This document shows positions 39,723-49,166 of a stretch of 64,000 nucleotides of DNA, one piece after another (position 1 is the stretch's first letter; every line of letters begins with the position of its first letter). The notes beneath the pieces are model-generated. The model saw nothing but the letters and a program-made list of their open reading frames with translations. It made no database searches and was not told the origin of the DNA. The stretch comes from Sulfitobacter indolifex (GTDB lineage: Bacteria; Pseudomonadota; Alphaproteobacteria; Rhodobacterales; Rhodobacteraceae): the NCBI RefSeq assembly GCF_022788655.1, contig NZ_CP084951.1:1736001-1800000 (forward strand), in the 5' to 3' direction. A program made the translations under genes and the position numbers.

Positions 39723-41882
39723 ATGCAAGATCCAGCCATCACTCCTGACCTCATCGCCAGCCACGGGTTCACCCCCGAGGAATACGCAGAGGTCGTGAAC
39801 ATCCTCGGGCGCGAGCCGAACTATACCGAGATGGGTATTTTCTCGGCCATGTGGAATGAGCATTGTTCGTATAAATCCTCCAAAAAGTGGCTCCGCACCC
39901 TGCCCACTGACGGCCCGCAGGTAATCTGCGGCCCCGGCGAAAACGCAGGCGTGGTCGATATCGGCGACGGCCAGGCGCTGGTCTTCAAAATGGAAAGCCA
40001 CAACCACCCCTCCTACATCGAGCCCTACCAAGGCGCCGCTACCGGCGTGGGCGGCATCCTGCGCGATGTCTTCACCATGGGCGCGCGCCCGATTGCGGCG
40101 ATGAACGCGCTCAGCTTTGGCCGCCCCGACCACCCCAAAACCCGCCAGCTTGTGCACGGCGTCGTCGAAGGCGTCGGCGGCTACGGGAACTGCTTCGGCG
40201 TCCCCACCGTGGGCGGCGAAGTGCGCTTTGACACCGCCTATGACGGCAACTGCCTGGTCAACGCCTTCGCGGCGGGCCTCGCAGATGCGGACAAGATCTT
40301 CTACTCCGCTGCCTCCGGTGTCGGCATGCCCGTGGTCTACCTCGGTGCGAAAACAGGCCGGGACGGCGTCGGCGGCGCGACAATGGCATCGGCCGAATTC
40401 GACGACACGATCGAAGAAAAGCGTCCCACCGTCCAAGTCGGCGACCCCTTCACCGAAAAGCGCCTGATGGAAGCCACGCTTGAGCTGATGGCGACCGGTG
40501 CCGTGATCTCGATCCAAGATATGGGCGCTGCGGGCCTCACCTGTTCGGCCGTGGAAATGGGCGACAAAGGCGGCCTTGGCGTGCGTCTCGACCTTGAAAA
40601 AGTGCCAACGCGCGAACTCAACATGACCGCCTATGAGATGATGCTCAGCGAAAGCCAAGAGCGGATGCTCATGGTGCTGCGCCCCGAACTTGAGGCCGAA
40701 GCCAAAGCTGTCTTCGACAAATGGGATCTCGATTTCGCCATCGTCGGCGAAACCCTCCCCGAAGACCGCTTCCTCATCTGCCTCAATGGCGAGGTCAAAG
40801 CCGACCTGCCGCTGTCGAAACTCGCATCGACCGCACCCGAATACGACCGCCCGTGGGTGGAAACTCCCGCCGCAATGCCGCTGGCCGACACCCCACAAAT
40901 CGACCCCATCGGGGGTCTGCGCGCGCTGATCGGCTCTGTGAACCACAGCTCCAAAGCGTGGGTCTACGAGCAATACGACACGATGGTCATGGGCGACACC
41001 GTCCGCCTGCCCGGCCTCGGCGCTGGCATCGTGCGCGTGCATGGCACCAACAAAGCGCTGGCATTCACCTCCGACGTGACCCCACGCTACGTCAAAGCCA
41101 ACCCCACCGAAGGCGGCAAACAGGCCGTCGCAGAAGCCTACCGCAACCTCTGCGCCGTAGGTGCCAAACCGCTTGCAACAACCGACAACCTGAACTTCGG
41201 CAACCCCGAAAAGCCCGAGATCATGGGCCAGTTCGTCGGCGCGATCAAAGGCATCGGCGAAGCCGTCGGCGCGCTCGACATGCCGATCGTCTCGGGCAAC
41301 GTCTCGCTCTATAACGAGACCGACGGCAAAGGCATTCTGCCCACGCCCACCATCGGCGCGGTTGGCCTGCTCGACAATGTCGATGACATCATCAGCAACC
41401 AGCTACGCGAAGGCCATATTGCCCTGCTGGTCGGCGCCGCTGGCAGCCACCTAGGCCAATCCGCCTTGCTCGCCGAAGCCTTTGGCCGCATCGAGGGCGA
41501 CGCGCCCCATGTCGATCTGGCAACCGAACGCCGCCACGGCGAATTCATCCGCGCGCAGGCCAGCCATATCTCCGCCTGCACCGACCTCGGGGATGGCGGC
41601 CTTGCCCTCGCCGCCTTTGAGCTGGCCGAAACCGCCGGCGTTGGCGTCGAGCTTGAAAGCGATGACACCGCGGTCCTCTTCGGCGAAGATCAGGCCCGCT
41701 ACCTCATCGCCTGCACCGCCGAGGCTGCCGAGACACTCATCGCCGCGGGCAAAGAAGCAAACGTTCCCGTCTCTCAAATTGGCGCCTTCGGTGGCAACAA
41801 GGTCAGCTTCGGCGCTGCCTCCGCCCCGCTCACCGATCTGCGCGAGACCTACCGCACCACCTTTGCCAAGACCTTCGCCTAA
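39723..41882 (+). CDS. purL: Phosphoribosylformylglycinamidine synthase subunit II
   Basis: A 719-residue purine enzyme of the small (PurS/PurQ/PurL) type that makes FGAM from FGAR, ATP and ammonia. Visible are [15 protein letters not shown] at the N-terminus, [22 protein letters not shown] (ATP/FGAR binding), [35 protein letters not shown] and [12 protein letters not shown]. Length fits this type, which needs separate purQ and purS genes outside the window. GGGGAA precedes the ATG. Confidence 0.97.
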   Translation: MQDPAITPDLIASHGFTPEEYAEVVNILGREPNYTEMGIFSAMWNEHCSYKSSKKWLRTLPTDGPQVICGPGENAGVVDIGDGQALVFKMESHNHPSYIEPYQGAATGVGGILRDVFTMGARPIAAMNALSFGRPDHPKTRQLVHGVVEGVGGYGNCFGVPTVGGEVRFDTAYDGNCLVNAFAAGLADADKIFYSAASGVGMPVVYLGAKTGRDGVGGATMASAEFDDTIEEKRPTVQVGDPFTEKRLMEATLELMATGAVISIQDMGAAGLTCSAVEMGDKGGLGVRLDLEKVPTRELNMTAYEMMLSESQERMLMVLRPELEAEAKAVFDKWDLDFAIVGETLPEDRFLICLNGEVKADLPLSKLASTAPEYDRPWVETPAAMPLADTPQIDPIGGLRALIGSVNHSSKAWVYEQYDTMVMGDTVRLPGLGAGIVRVHGTNKALAFTSDVTPRYVKANPTEGGKQAVAEAYRNLCAVGAKPLATTDNLNFGNPEKPEIMGQFVGAIKGIGEAVGALDMPIVSGNVSLYNETDGKGILPTPTIGAVGLLDNVDDIISNQLREGHIALLVGAAGSHLGQSALLAEAFGRIEGDAPHVDLATERRHGEFIRAQASHISACTDLGDGGLALAAFELAETAGVGVELESDDTAVLFGEDQARYLIACTAEAAETLIAAGKEANVPVSQIGAFGGNKVSFGAASAPLTDLRETYRTTFAKTFA

Positions 41883-41945
41883 GAAACTCTGGTTTCGGAG
41901 CCGCCCTTGCTTGTGACCAAACGGTCGCGCGCAGGGCGGCGGGAC

Positions 41946-41993
41946 AAGCGAAATCGCCGAGGGGCCCCTTCAGGGGATGCGGCTATTTCGCTT
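41946..41993. repeat. Long imperfect inverted repeat after purL
   Basis: AAGCGAAATCGCCG (41946-41959) pairs with CGGCTATTTCGCTT (41980-41993) with one mismatch. The 20-nt loop has a second small stem (CCCC/GGGG). There is no U-tract, so it is not a typical terminator. It could be an mRNA 3' structure for purL or a dispersed repeat. Confidence 0.55.
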
Positions 41994-42094
41994 GGCGCGA
42001 CGACAGGCGGGTGACAGGCCGGGATCAATCAAGGGTGGGTGCGAAACCTTCTGGTTTTGGAGAGACCCGCAGCCCCCCTCCCTCTCCTCATCGC

Positions 42095-43354
42095 CTAAAC
42101 GGCTGCGTTCAACCCTGCCAACATCCGCGCCTTTTCGCCCAGATCATCGGGGCGCGAGATCGCCTCAGCCAGCGCTTCCAAAGACGCAATCGAATGCCCC
42201 GCGCGAAAACTGTCAACATGAGGCAGCATCGCGCGAATGCCCGCAGCCTTGGGCGCGAACCCGTCCCAGCGGAGCAGCGGGTTCAGCCATATCACCCGCC
42301 GCGCCGTCAGATGCAGCCGCTGCATTTGCCGTGCCAGTTCCGCCGGATCGTCTCGGTCAAGCCCGTCGGTCACCAACAGCACAACCGCGCCCTGCCCCAT
42401 AACCCGCCGCGACCAATCGCGGTTGAACGCCGCGAGCGCAGTGCCGATGCGCGTGCCGCCCTCCCAATCCTGCGCCTGTGCGCCCGCTGTTGCCAGTGCC
42501 ACATCCACGTCGCGCGTGGCGAGATGCCGGGTGATATTTGTCAGCCGCGTGCCAAAGGTAAAGCCATGCACCTGCGCCCAGCCCGCACCCTTGCGGTTGG
42601 CCACCGCATGAAGGAAATGCAGGATCACTCTGCTGTATTGGCTCATCGAGCCCGAAATATCGCAAAGCACCACAAGGTTCGGATAGCGTTCCCGCGGCTT
42701 CATCCGGTAGAGCCGCTCCATCTCCCCCCCACGCCGAAGCGCCGCTTTCATCGTGCGCGCCACGTCGATCCGCCCGCGCGCCGCCGCCACATTCCGCCGG
42801 CTGGGCATCGGCGGCACCGGGAGGGTAAGCTTGGCCAACATCCGTTTCGCCTGAGCCATCTCGGCAAGGCTCATCTGTTCGAAATCCAGCGTTCGGAGCC
42901 GCTCACGCGCCGACATGGTGAGGCTTGCATCCACCTCTATGAGTGTCTCCTCCGGCGCGGGCTGATCCTCACGGACCGGTGCTTCCGCCCCGTCTAGCAA
43001 AGCCTCCGCCGCGCGTTTTTCGGCGGGGGTCGCGGGACGGTCCTCCTGCACACCGCGAATGGCAGGCAGCATCGCAGCCATCATATGTTCCAAATAGCGC
43101 GGATCACGCCAATACAGCCGGAATATCTGCGCAAAGACCCGCGCCTGCTCAGGGCGGCTCACGAAACAAGCATGCAACGTCCAATAGAAATCGCGGCGGC
43201 TGGTGAAGCCAACGGCGGCAACCGCCTCCACCGCCTCCACCACGCGGCCCGGCCCGATGGACAGCCCCGCCCGGCGCAGAGCGCGGGCAAAATGCGTGAT
43301 ATTGCCCGCAAGCTTAGGATCGTCCGGCAATTCAAGGGGGAGCTGCTCGGCCAT
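42095..43354 (-). CDS. VWA domain protein, CoxE-like
   Basis: A 419-residue cytoplasmic protein with a helical N-terminal half (FARALRRAGLSIGPGRVVEAV, RDFYWTLHACFVSRPE) and a C-terminal von Willebrand A domain. The metal-binding MIDAS motif is CDISGSMSQYS, with GGTRIG and LLVTDGLDRDD supplying the other positions. CoxE-type proteins work with a MoxR-type AAA ATPase to mature or remodel target enzymes; in carboxydotrophs they belong to CO dehydrogenase assembly. Here the partner ATPase gene lies 5 nt upstream, but no molybdenum hydroxylase genes are in view, so the client is unknown. Confidence 0.88.
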   Translation of the reverse strand: MAEQLPLELPDDPKLAGNITHFARALRRAGLSIGPGRVVEAVEAVAAVGFTSRRDFYWTLHACFVSRPEQARVFAQIFRLYWRDPRYLEHMMAAMLPAIRGVQEDRPATPAEKRAAEALLDGAEAPVREDQPAPEETLIEVDASLTMSARERLRTLDFEQMSLAEMAQAKRMLAKLTLPVPPMPSRRNVAAARGRIDVARTMKAALRRGGEMERLYRMKPRERYPNLVVLCDISGSMSQYSRVILHFLHAVANRKGAGWAQVHGFTFGTRLTNITRHLATRDVDVALATAGAQAQDWEGGTRIGTALAAFNRDWSRRVMGQGAVVLLVTDGLDRDDPAELARQMQRLHLTARRVIWLNPLLRWDGFAPKAAGIRAMLPHVDSFRAGHSIASLEALAEAISRPDDLGEKARMLAGLNAAV

Positions 43355-43359
43355 TCTGC

Positions 43360-44268
43360 TCAGGCAGGGACCAGCGACGCGCGGGCCTGCTCAAGAATAC
43401 GCGCGGCTTCGGAGCCTTGGAGCTTGGCGATGTCATCTTGGTATTTCAGCACCGCCCCAAGCGTGTCGGCGATCACCTCAGGGCTCAGCGTTGTCACATC
43501 CAGCGCCAACAAACATTTCGCCCAGTCAATTGTCTCTGCCACACCCGGCTTCTTGAACAAATCCTCGGTGCGCAATTGCTGAACAAAGGCTACGACTTCG
43601 CGGCTGAGCGCTTCCGCCGCCTCAGGCGCGCGGGCCTGCAGGATCGCCATCTCGCGTTCCACATCCGGGTAGTCAACCCAGTGGTAAAGACACCGCCGCT
43701 TCAGCGCGTCATGCACCTCCCGCGTGCGGTTTGAGGTTAGGATCACGATCGGCGGCTCCGGTGCGCGGATCGTGCCAAGCTCGGGGATCGTCACCTGAAA
43801 ATCACTCAGCGCCTCCAGCAGGAACGCCTCAAAGGGCGCATCGGTCCGGTCCAGCTCGTCGATCAGCAGCACCGGCGCGCCGTTCTCGTCGGGACGCAGC
43901 GCCTGCAAAAGGGGGCGTTCAATCAGGTAGTCATCGCTGAACAACTCTTGGGTCAGTGCACGCCGGTCCGCGCCGCCCCCGGCTTCTGCCGTACGGATCG
44001 CCACCATCTGCGCCGGAAAATTCCACTCATACACTGCGCTTGAGGCGTCGAGCCCTTCATAACACTGCAACCGGATCAATCGCCGCCCCAGCCCCGCGGC
44101 CAGCGCCTTAGCAATCTCGGTTTTGCCCACGCCTGCTTCGCCTTCCAGAAACAAGGGCCGCCCCAGTGTCAGGCTTAGGAACACAACAACCCCAAGGGCG
44201 CGGTCACAGACATAGCCCTCCGCGCTTAGCATCTCTTGGACCGCGTCGATGGTTTCAATGTTTTTCAT
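43360..44268 (-). CDS. MoxR-family AAA ATPase, CoxD-like
   Basis: A 302-residue AAA+ ATPase. Walker A is LEGEAGVGKTEIAKAL, Walker B is VLLIDELDRTD, and sensor 1 is VILTSNRTREVHDAL, with FEAFLLEALSDFQVTIPE between, typical of MoxR. ATG 44268 (MKNIETIDAVQEML) gives the normal N-terminus; the open frame extends 40 residues further upstream without similarity. It forms a two-gene unit with the VWA gene and probably acts as a chaperone pair. Confidence 0.92.
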   Translation of the reverse strand: MKNIETIDAVQEMLSAEGYVCDRALGVVVFLSLTLGRPLFLEGEAGVGKTEIAKALAAGLGRRLIRLQCYEGLDASSAVYEWNFPAQMVAIRTAEAGGGADRRALTQELFSDDYLIERPLLQALRPDENGAPVLLIDELDRTDAPFEAFLLEALSDFQVTIPELGTIRAPEPPIVILTSNRTREVHDALKRRCLYHWVDYPDVEREMAILQARAPEAAEALSREVVAFVQQLRTEDLFKKPGVAETIDWAKCLLALDVTTLSPEVIADTLGAVLKYQDDIAKLQGSEAARILEQARASLVPA

Positions 44269-44457
44269 AGGCCCAGTGGTGCATTCCCGCCCCGCCCCGT
44301 CAAGGGGTCTGACAGGGCTTGCGCAGATTGACGTGATTTCTTCGCGCTGGCATAGTCTTAACCAATAATTGACGGCCACTGGGGACAACCACCGGGGCCA
44401 CAGGGGCAGATATGGGACAGTGCACTATCATCGCGACCCGGCGCGGCGGGGTCTGAC

Positions 44458-45477
44458 ATGCGCATTACCGCTGTCACCTGCGTCAAGAACGAAGGCCCGT
44501 TTCTGCTGGAGTGGATCGCCTTTAACCGGGTGATCGGGCTTACGGATTTTCTGTTTTACTCCAATGATTGCACCGATGGGACTGACCGACTTCTAGACGC
44601 GCTTGGCGCGCAGGGCATCGTCACCCACCTGCCGAACCCGGCCACCAACCGAAACTACCAGATGCAGGCGCTGAAAGACGCGCGGCGTCAGCCCATTGTC
44701 ACAGGAGCGGATTGGGTCTGGGTCGCGGATGTGGATGAGTTTCTCAACATTCATGTGGGTGACCACCGCCTGCCCGCATTGATTGAGGCTTGCGGCAACC
44801 CACAAGCGATCTCGGTGCATTTTCAGTTCTTTGCCAATGGCGGGGTTACCGATTACGTCGACAGGCCCGTCATCGCGCAATTCACCCACAGCCATAATCC
44901 AGACATCTGCGGCGCTGACACGGCGATGGAGGTTAAGTCGCTAATCCGGCGCGACTTCCCTCTTGGTTACTACGGCGCGCATCGGCCCTTTCATGACGAC
45001 GAGAAAGACCAGCCCCATTGGACGGATGGCGCCGGCAGGCAGGTCCCCGACCTCTTTCGCAGCGCCGCCAACAAACGCCGCATCCGCGCTTTTCCCGCCC
45101 GCGGCGCGCGGCGCTTTGCGACGCTCAATCACTACGCGCTGCGGTCACTCGACAGCTATCAGGTCAAGAATGACCGGGGCGATGTGAACCGTGAGCATCG
45201 CGCCTTTGATGACACCTATTGGCGCGAGCGCAACGATGCGGCGTGGGAAGATCGCTCAATCCAACGCTACCTGCCGGCCCTCGGTGCAGAGATAGACCGC
45301 CTTAAGGCCTTGCCGGGTATCGCAGATTTGCATTTGGAAGCCGTTGCCGCTCACCGCGCGCGGCGCGATGCGCTTCTGGCTGACCCGGCCTATGTAGAAA
45401 TGCGCGAACAACTTCTTAACGCCAGCCCCTATTGCGCCGCCGAAGCGGACATCCTTGCTGAAATAGGCCTGCCATGA
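44458..45477 (+). CDS. Glycosyltransferase family 2-type protein (first of three paralogues)
   Basis: A 339-residue protein with a GT-A nucleotide-sugar fold of the Glyco_tranf_2_4 type. ITAVTCVKNEGPFLLEWIAF opens the domain, FYSNDCTDGTDRLL follows, and the metal-binding DxD appears in VADVDEFLNIH. The later segment TLNHYALRSLDSYQVKNDRG recurs in the two related proteins encoded at 46100 and 49156. There is no signal peptide or membrane helix. The donor and acceptor sugars are unknown. It overlaps the sulfotransferase gene by 4 nt, starting a tightly packed cassette. Confidence 0.85.
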   Translation: MRITAVTCVKNEGPFLLEWIAFNRVIGLTDFLFYSNDCTDGTDRLLDALGAQGIVTHLPNPATNRNYQMQALKDARRQPIVTGADWVWVADVDEFLNIHVGDHRLPALIEACGNPQAISVHFQFFANGGVTDYVDRPVIAQFTHSHNPDICGADTAMEVKSLIRRDFPLGYYGAHRPFHDDEKDQPHWTDGAGRQVPDLFRSAANKRRIRAFPARGARRFATLNHYALRSLDSYQVKNDRGDVNREHRAFDDTYWRERNDAAWEDRSIQRYLPALGAEIDRLKALPGIADLHLEAVAAHRARRDALLADPAYVEMREQLLNASPYCAAEADILAEIGLP

Positions 45478-46100
45478 CCGGGCCACGCATCATAAACCTC
45501 GGGCTGCCAAAAACTGGCACCACGACACTGACCGACGCGCTGCGCCACGCGGGGCTTAAGGTCGCCGATTGGCGCATCCGTCGCGGGCAAAGCAATTTGC
45601 CTGATATCGTTGGAGAGCATGTCGGACGGATCCTTTATGCCGATTACTTTGTCAGCGGCGACCCGTTGGCGCGGTTGCGCGAGTTCGATGTGGTCAACGA
45701 GATGAGCGCCGTGCGCCATGACCGTAGCCTTTGGCCGCAGACCGATTGGGGGTTGTTGCAGGCCATTCAAACTTACCACCCAGACATCAAGTTCCTCCTG
45801 TCGCACCGCGACCCGGTTAAGACGGCCAACAGTATGATGCGCTGGCGTAATCTGGGCAACAAACGCTTGCCGCAAGCGGACGTGCCGGGCCTGCCACGGG
45901 GTTTTGGCCGCACTGAGGCCGAACTGGCCAAATGGGTTGAGGGGCATTTTGCCTTCTGTCGCCGCATATTTGCGGGATGCGACAATTTCTTGGAATTCGA
46001 CATCGAAGACCCTGATGCACGCGACAAGATCGCGGCCTACCTCGGCATCGAACTGCCGTGGTGGGGCCAGAGCAACACTGGCAAAGCAGAGGCCGAATAA
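45474..46100 (+). CDS. Sulfotransferase family protein
   Basis: A 208-residue protein. The 5'-phosphosulfate-binding loop is intact near the start (INLGLPKTGTTTLTDALRHAG, Lys13), and FLLSHRDPVKTANSMMRW provides the second PAPS-binding element (Arg and Ser/Asn contacts). It is probably a PAPS-dependent transferase for a carbohydrate or lipid acceptor. The stop codon shares a base with the next start (TAATG). Its setting among glycosyltransferases points to sulfation of a surface glycan. Confidence 0.82.
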   Translation: MTGPRIINLGLPKTGTTTLTDALRHAGLKVADWRIRRGQSNLPDIVGEHVGRILYADYFVSGDPLARLREFDVVNEMSAVRHDRSLWPQTDWGLLQAIQTYHPDIKFLLSHRDPVKTANSMMRWRNLGNKRLPQADVPGLPRGFGRTEAELAKWVEGHFAFCRRIFAGCDNFLEFDIEDPDARDKIAAYLGIELPWWGQSNTGKAEAE

Positions 46101-48472
46101 TGCGTCTAACCCTGTACATCGGCCCAACTGAAAAAGCCGCCGCACGGCTGCGCAACATCCTAAAACAACAACAGAATGCACTGCTAATGCAGGGGGTTTA
46201 CGCGCCCGATTGGAACCATGTTCGCCTTTATGCCGCCTGCGCCGCGCCCGATGCTGTGGGGCTGCTGCGCTATCGACGGGGTCTGGACAGCCCCTTGATC
46301 CACACCACGCTGCCCGACGAATTCAACGCGCTGATGTCTCGCGAATTGGCCGAGACACACGCCGATCATGTAGTGCTAAGCGCTGCGCAATTGGGCAACT
46401 TGCTGTCCCGACCCGAAGAGCTTGCCCATCTGCGTGACCTGCTTTCTGCGCATTTCGATGACATTCAGATCGTCGCCCACCTTGACGAACAGGCCCGCCT
46501 GCTTACGGCGCATTACGCCTTTGCCGTGACCGAAGGCCGCCGCCATTCTTTGACCCAAGAACTGGCCTTGACCCAAGATTTGGCTGTGGCTGAACGGGGC
46601 AACTGGTGGCAAGCTGCGCGTGAGAATACTGAGAACGCGCCTGACTTCGGCCTTTTCCCTGATGTGCAAGACCCGCCGTTTTGGCTCGATTACCATGCGC
46701 TACATGCTCATTGGGCCGAGGCTTTTGGCACTGAGAATATCCATTTTCGCCCGCTCAACCTTTCGCATCTATTGTCAAAGGACGGGGCCCGCGAAGTCAC
46801 CGACAGTCTTTGCCTGACCACGCCCCTCGGTCCGGTTGACCCCGGTCGCGCGATCGCAGCCCTGCCCGCGCCATGGCTTACGCGGATGCAGCGATTTAAC
46901 GACGTGTTGATACGCTACCTACAGGTACATGATCTTTCTTGCCCACGTAGTACGTGGAACCAGATGTTGCAGGCGATCCAGATCGGCGGCGCGCCAATCC
47001 CCCCCGGCAGCCTCGCCCCGATCTCTGCGCATTTCGCTGCCGACAATGCCGCACTGATCGAAAAGTTCCCCGCACTGGCCAAGGCGCTGACCCCCGATAC
47101 GCCCGCCCCCCTTTGGCGCGAGGCGGACCCCGCATTCGGCTTTCGCGCAACGCAATACCTCGCCGCCTTTGCCCACCGCATCCGCACCACTGCAACCCCG
47201 CTGGCTCAAAAACGCGCGGAGGCTGAGATGGCGCGCCGCTCCGCCACCAAGTTTGAGACGATGCTGCACGATCCAGATGCTTCTAAGGACGTGCGCAAGG
47301 CCAAAGTCCAACTGTTGAACCGGGTGAAGGTCAACCATGAGATGATCCTCAGCAGCCCCTTCCGTCCGCACAACCGCACAACCCTTGAGGATGAAGACCA
47401 GCCCGCGCCCGCCTATACCGCCGTCCCGCCGCGCCAATTGCCGCCCGGCAGCAGCGGCAACGTCATCGTCGGCTGCATGAAAAACGAGGCACCGTATATC
47501 CTTGAATGGGTCGCCCATCACCGCTCCGTGGGTTTTGACAATTTCCTGATCTACACAAATGATTGTACCGATGGCACCGATGCTGTGCTGGCCCGACTGC
47601 AAGATCTGGGCATCCTCCAGCACCGCAACAATGACGATTGGAAGGGAAACTCCCCGCAGCAGCATGCGCTGAACCAGGCGCTTAAACAGCCGCTGATACG
47701 CGATGCTGAATGGATCGCGCATATTGACGTGGATGAATTCGTGAACATTCGCACCGGCAATGGCAGGCTGGATGACTTCTTTGCCGCCGTGCCGGAGGCG
47801 ACGAACGTCGCCATGACATGGCGGCTTTTTGGTCATAACGGGGTGACGGCGCTTTCAGACGCCCCGGTGATCGGCCAGTTTGACCACTGTGCCCCCGCCT
47901 ATTGCCCCAAACCCCATACTGCATGGGGGTTCAAGACGTTGTTCCGCAACATTGGTGCCTACGAAAAGCTTTCCTGTCACCGGCCCAACAAGCTGGATGA
48001 TACGCGGGAAAACCAGGTGAAATGGGTCAATGGCTCAGGCCAAGATATGACGCGCGAAGCGCTGCGCAACGGCTGGCGCTCTTCCAAAAGCAATATCGGC
48101 TATGAGCTGCTGCAACTGAACCACTACGCGCTACGCTCGGCAGAATCGTTCCTGGTTAAACGCCAACGCGGACGGGCGCTGCATGTCGACCGCTCCATCG
48201 GGATCAACTATTGGATCCGCATGGATTGGAACGATCACCGTGATGTCACCATTCAGCGCAACCTGCCACGCCTGCAGGCCGAGATGGACCGGTTGCTGGC
48301 AGACGATCAACTCCGCGCACATCACGAAGCGGGCCTTGCTTGGCACCGTGCCAAGGCCGAAGACCTGCACCAAATGCCAGAGTTTCGCGATCTCTACCGC
48401 CAAGCCCTTAACATCCAGTTAAGCGCGTCCGAGCGGGTGGCCTATGCCCTTGCCCTTGATATGGAAAGCTGA
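46100..48472 (+). CDS. Fusion: degenerate sulfotransferase-like domain plus glycosyltransferase
   Basis: A 790-residue protein with two parts. The N-terminal approximately 400 residues begin LTLYIGPTEKAAARLRNIL, which lines up with a PAPS loop (LHIGPxKTGTTSxQ) but has lost the glycine and hydroxyl residues, so it is probably not catalytic. It continues like sulfotransferase-related proteins (VVLSAAQLGNLL, IQIVAHLDEQARLLTAHYAF). A charged linker follows. From about residue 452 a glycosyltransferase domain starts: VIVGCMKNEAPYILEW, IYTNDCTDGTD, HIDVDEFVNIR (DxD) and LNHYALRSAESFLVKRQRG, matching the proteins encoded on both sides. No membrane helix is visible. GT function is likely; the N-terminal role may be acceptor or partner binding. 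Confidence 0.8.
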   Translation: MRLTLYIGPTEKAAARLRNILKQQQNALLMQGVYAPDWNHVRLYAACAAPDAVGLLRYRRGLDSPLIHTTLPDEFNALMSRELAETHADHVVLSAAQLGNLLSRPEELAHLRDLLSAHFDDIQIVAHLDEQARLLTAHYAFAVTEGRRHSLTQELALTQDLAVAERGNWWQAARENTENAPDFGLFPDVQDPPFWLDYHALHAHWAEAFGTENIHFRPLNLSHLLSKDGAREVTDSLCLTTPLGPVDPGRAIAALPAPWLTRMQRFNDVLIRYLQVHDLSCPRSTWNQMLQAIQIGGAPIPPGSLAPISAHFAADNAALIEKFPALAKALTPDTPAPLWREADPAFGFRATQYLAAFAHRIRTTATPLAQKRAEAEMARRSATKFETMLHDPDASKDVRKAKVQLLNRVKVNHEMILSSPFRPHNRTTLEDEDQPAPAYTAVPPRQLPPGSSGNVIVGCMKNEAPYILEWVAHHRSVGFDNFLIYTNDCTDGTDAVLARLQDLGILQHRNNDDWKGNSPQQHALNQALKQPLIRDAEWIAHIDVDEFVNIRTGNGRLDDFFAAVPEATNVAMTWRLFGHNGVTALSDAPVIGQFDHCAPAYCPKPHTAWGFKTLFRNIGAYEKLSCHRPNKLDDTRENQVKWVNGSGQDMTREALRNGWRSSKSNIGYELLQLNHYALRSAESFLVKRQRGRALHVDRSIGINYWIRMDWNDHRDVTIQRNLPRLQAEMDRLLADDQLRAHHEAGLAWHRAKAEDLHQMPEFRDLYRQALNIQLSASERVAYALALDMES

Positions 48473-48476
48473 CCTC

Positions 48477-49166
48477 GTGACGGACACCTCGACTGAAGCC
48501 AATTTCATCCATTCCCGCGGTATGAAGTTCCCCGACGACCCTACAATTCTGCGCGGTCGGGTCCGCAAACTGCTGCGTCAAAATTCCTATGAGACCAAAG
48601 AAAGCGAGGCAGCCTTGCGGGTGGTCCGCGAAGGCGACCGGGTGATCGAACTGGGCGGCGGTGTCGGCTATATGTCGACGCTGGTGGCCAGCAAACGCCA
48701 GGTCGCCTCGGTGCATTCCTTTGAAGCCAACCCCAACCTCATCCCCTATATTTGTCGCGTCCATGCAGCTAATGGGCTAAGCAACGCGCATGTCACCAAC
48801 GCCATTCTCGGCCCCGCGCCGGGCAAGGTCGATTTCCATGTGCGCGCGCAGATCCTGTCGTCCTCCATGACCCGCTTTGAAGGCGAAGACCCTCCCGAAA
48901 CCCATCAAATCGACGTGCTTGATGCCGCTGGGGTCTTCGCCGAGTTGAACCCCACCGTGCTGATCTGCGATATCGAAGGCGCAGAGGTGGACCTAATCCC
49001 CACACTGCCCCTCGCCAATCTTCGGGCGGCCATCATCGAACTGCACCCGCAATGGATCGGTCCTGAGGGCGTCAACAAGGTCTTCGCCGCGTTTATGAAC
49101 GCCGGCCTGGCCTACTATCACCGTGGTTCGCATAACAAAGTCGTGGCATTCCGCCGTGAGTGGTAA
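48477..49166 (+). CDS. FkbM family SAM-dependent methyltransferase
   Basis: A 229-residue methyltransferase from GTG 48477. The SAM-binding motif I is RVIELGGGVGYMS and motif II acid lies in VHSFEANPNLIPYI; VLICDIEGAEVDLIP is the FkbM-type D-I-E-G-A-E segment, and AAIIELHPQWIG follows. FkbM enzymes O-methylate sugars or polyketides; here a sugar hydroxyl on the cassette's glycan is the likely target. The start has GGAAAGC upstream, and an upstream in-frame ATG at 48444 lies inside the preceding gene. It overlaps the next gene by 11 nt. Confidence 0.87.
   Translation: MTDTSTEANFIHSRGMKFPDDPTILRGRVRKLLRQNSYETKESEAALRVVREGDRVIELGGGVGYMSTLVASKRQVASVHSFEANPNLIPYICRVHAANGLSNAHVTNAILGPAPGKVDFHVRAQILSSSMTRFEGEDPPETHQIDVLDAAGVFAELNPTVLICDIEGAEVDLIPTLPLANLRAAIIELHPQWIGPEGVNKVFAAFMNAGLAYYHRGSHNKVVAFRREW

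Noticed and set aside
39627..41042. 471-residue frame antisense to purL
   Set aside because: It runs opposite intact purL and shows no motif.
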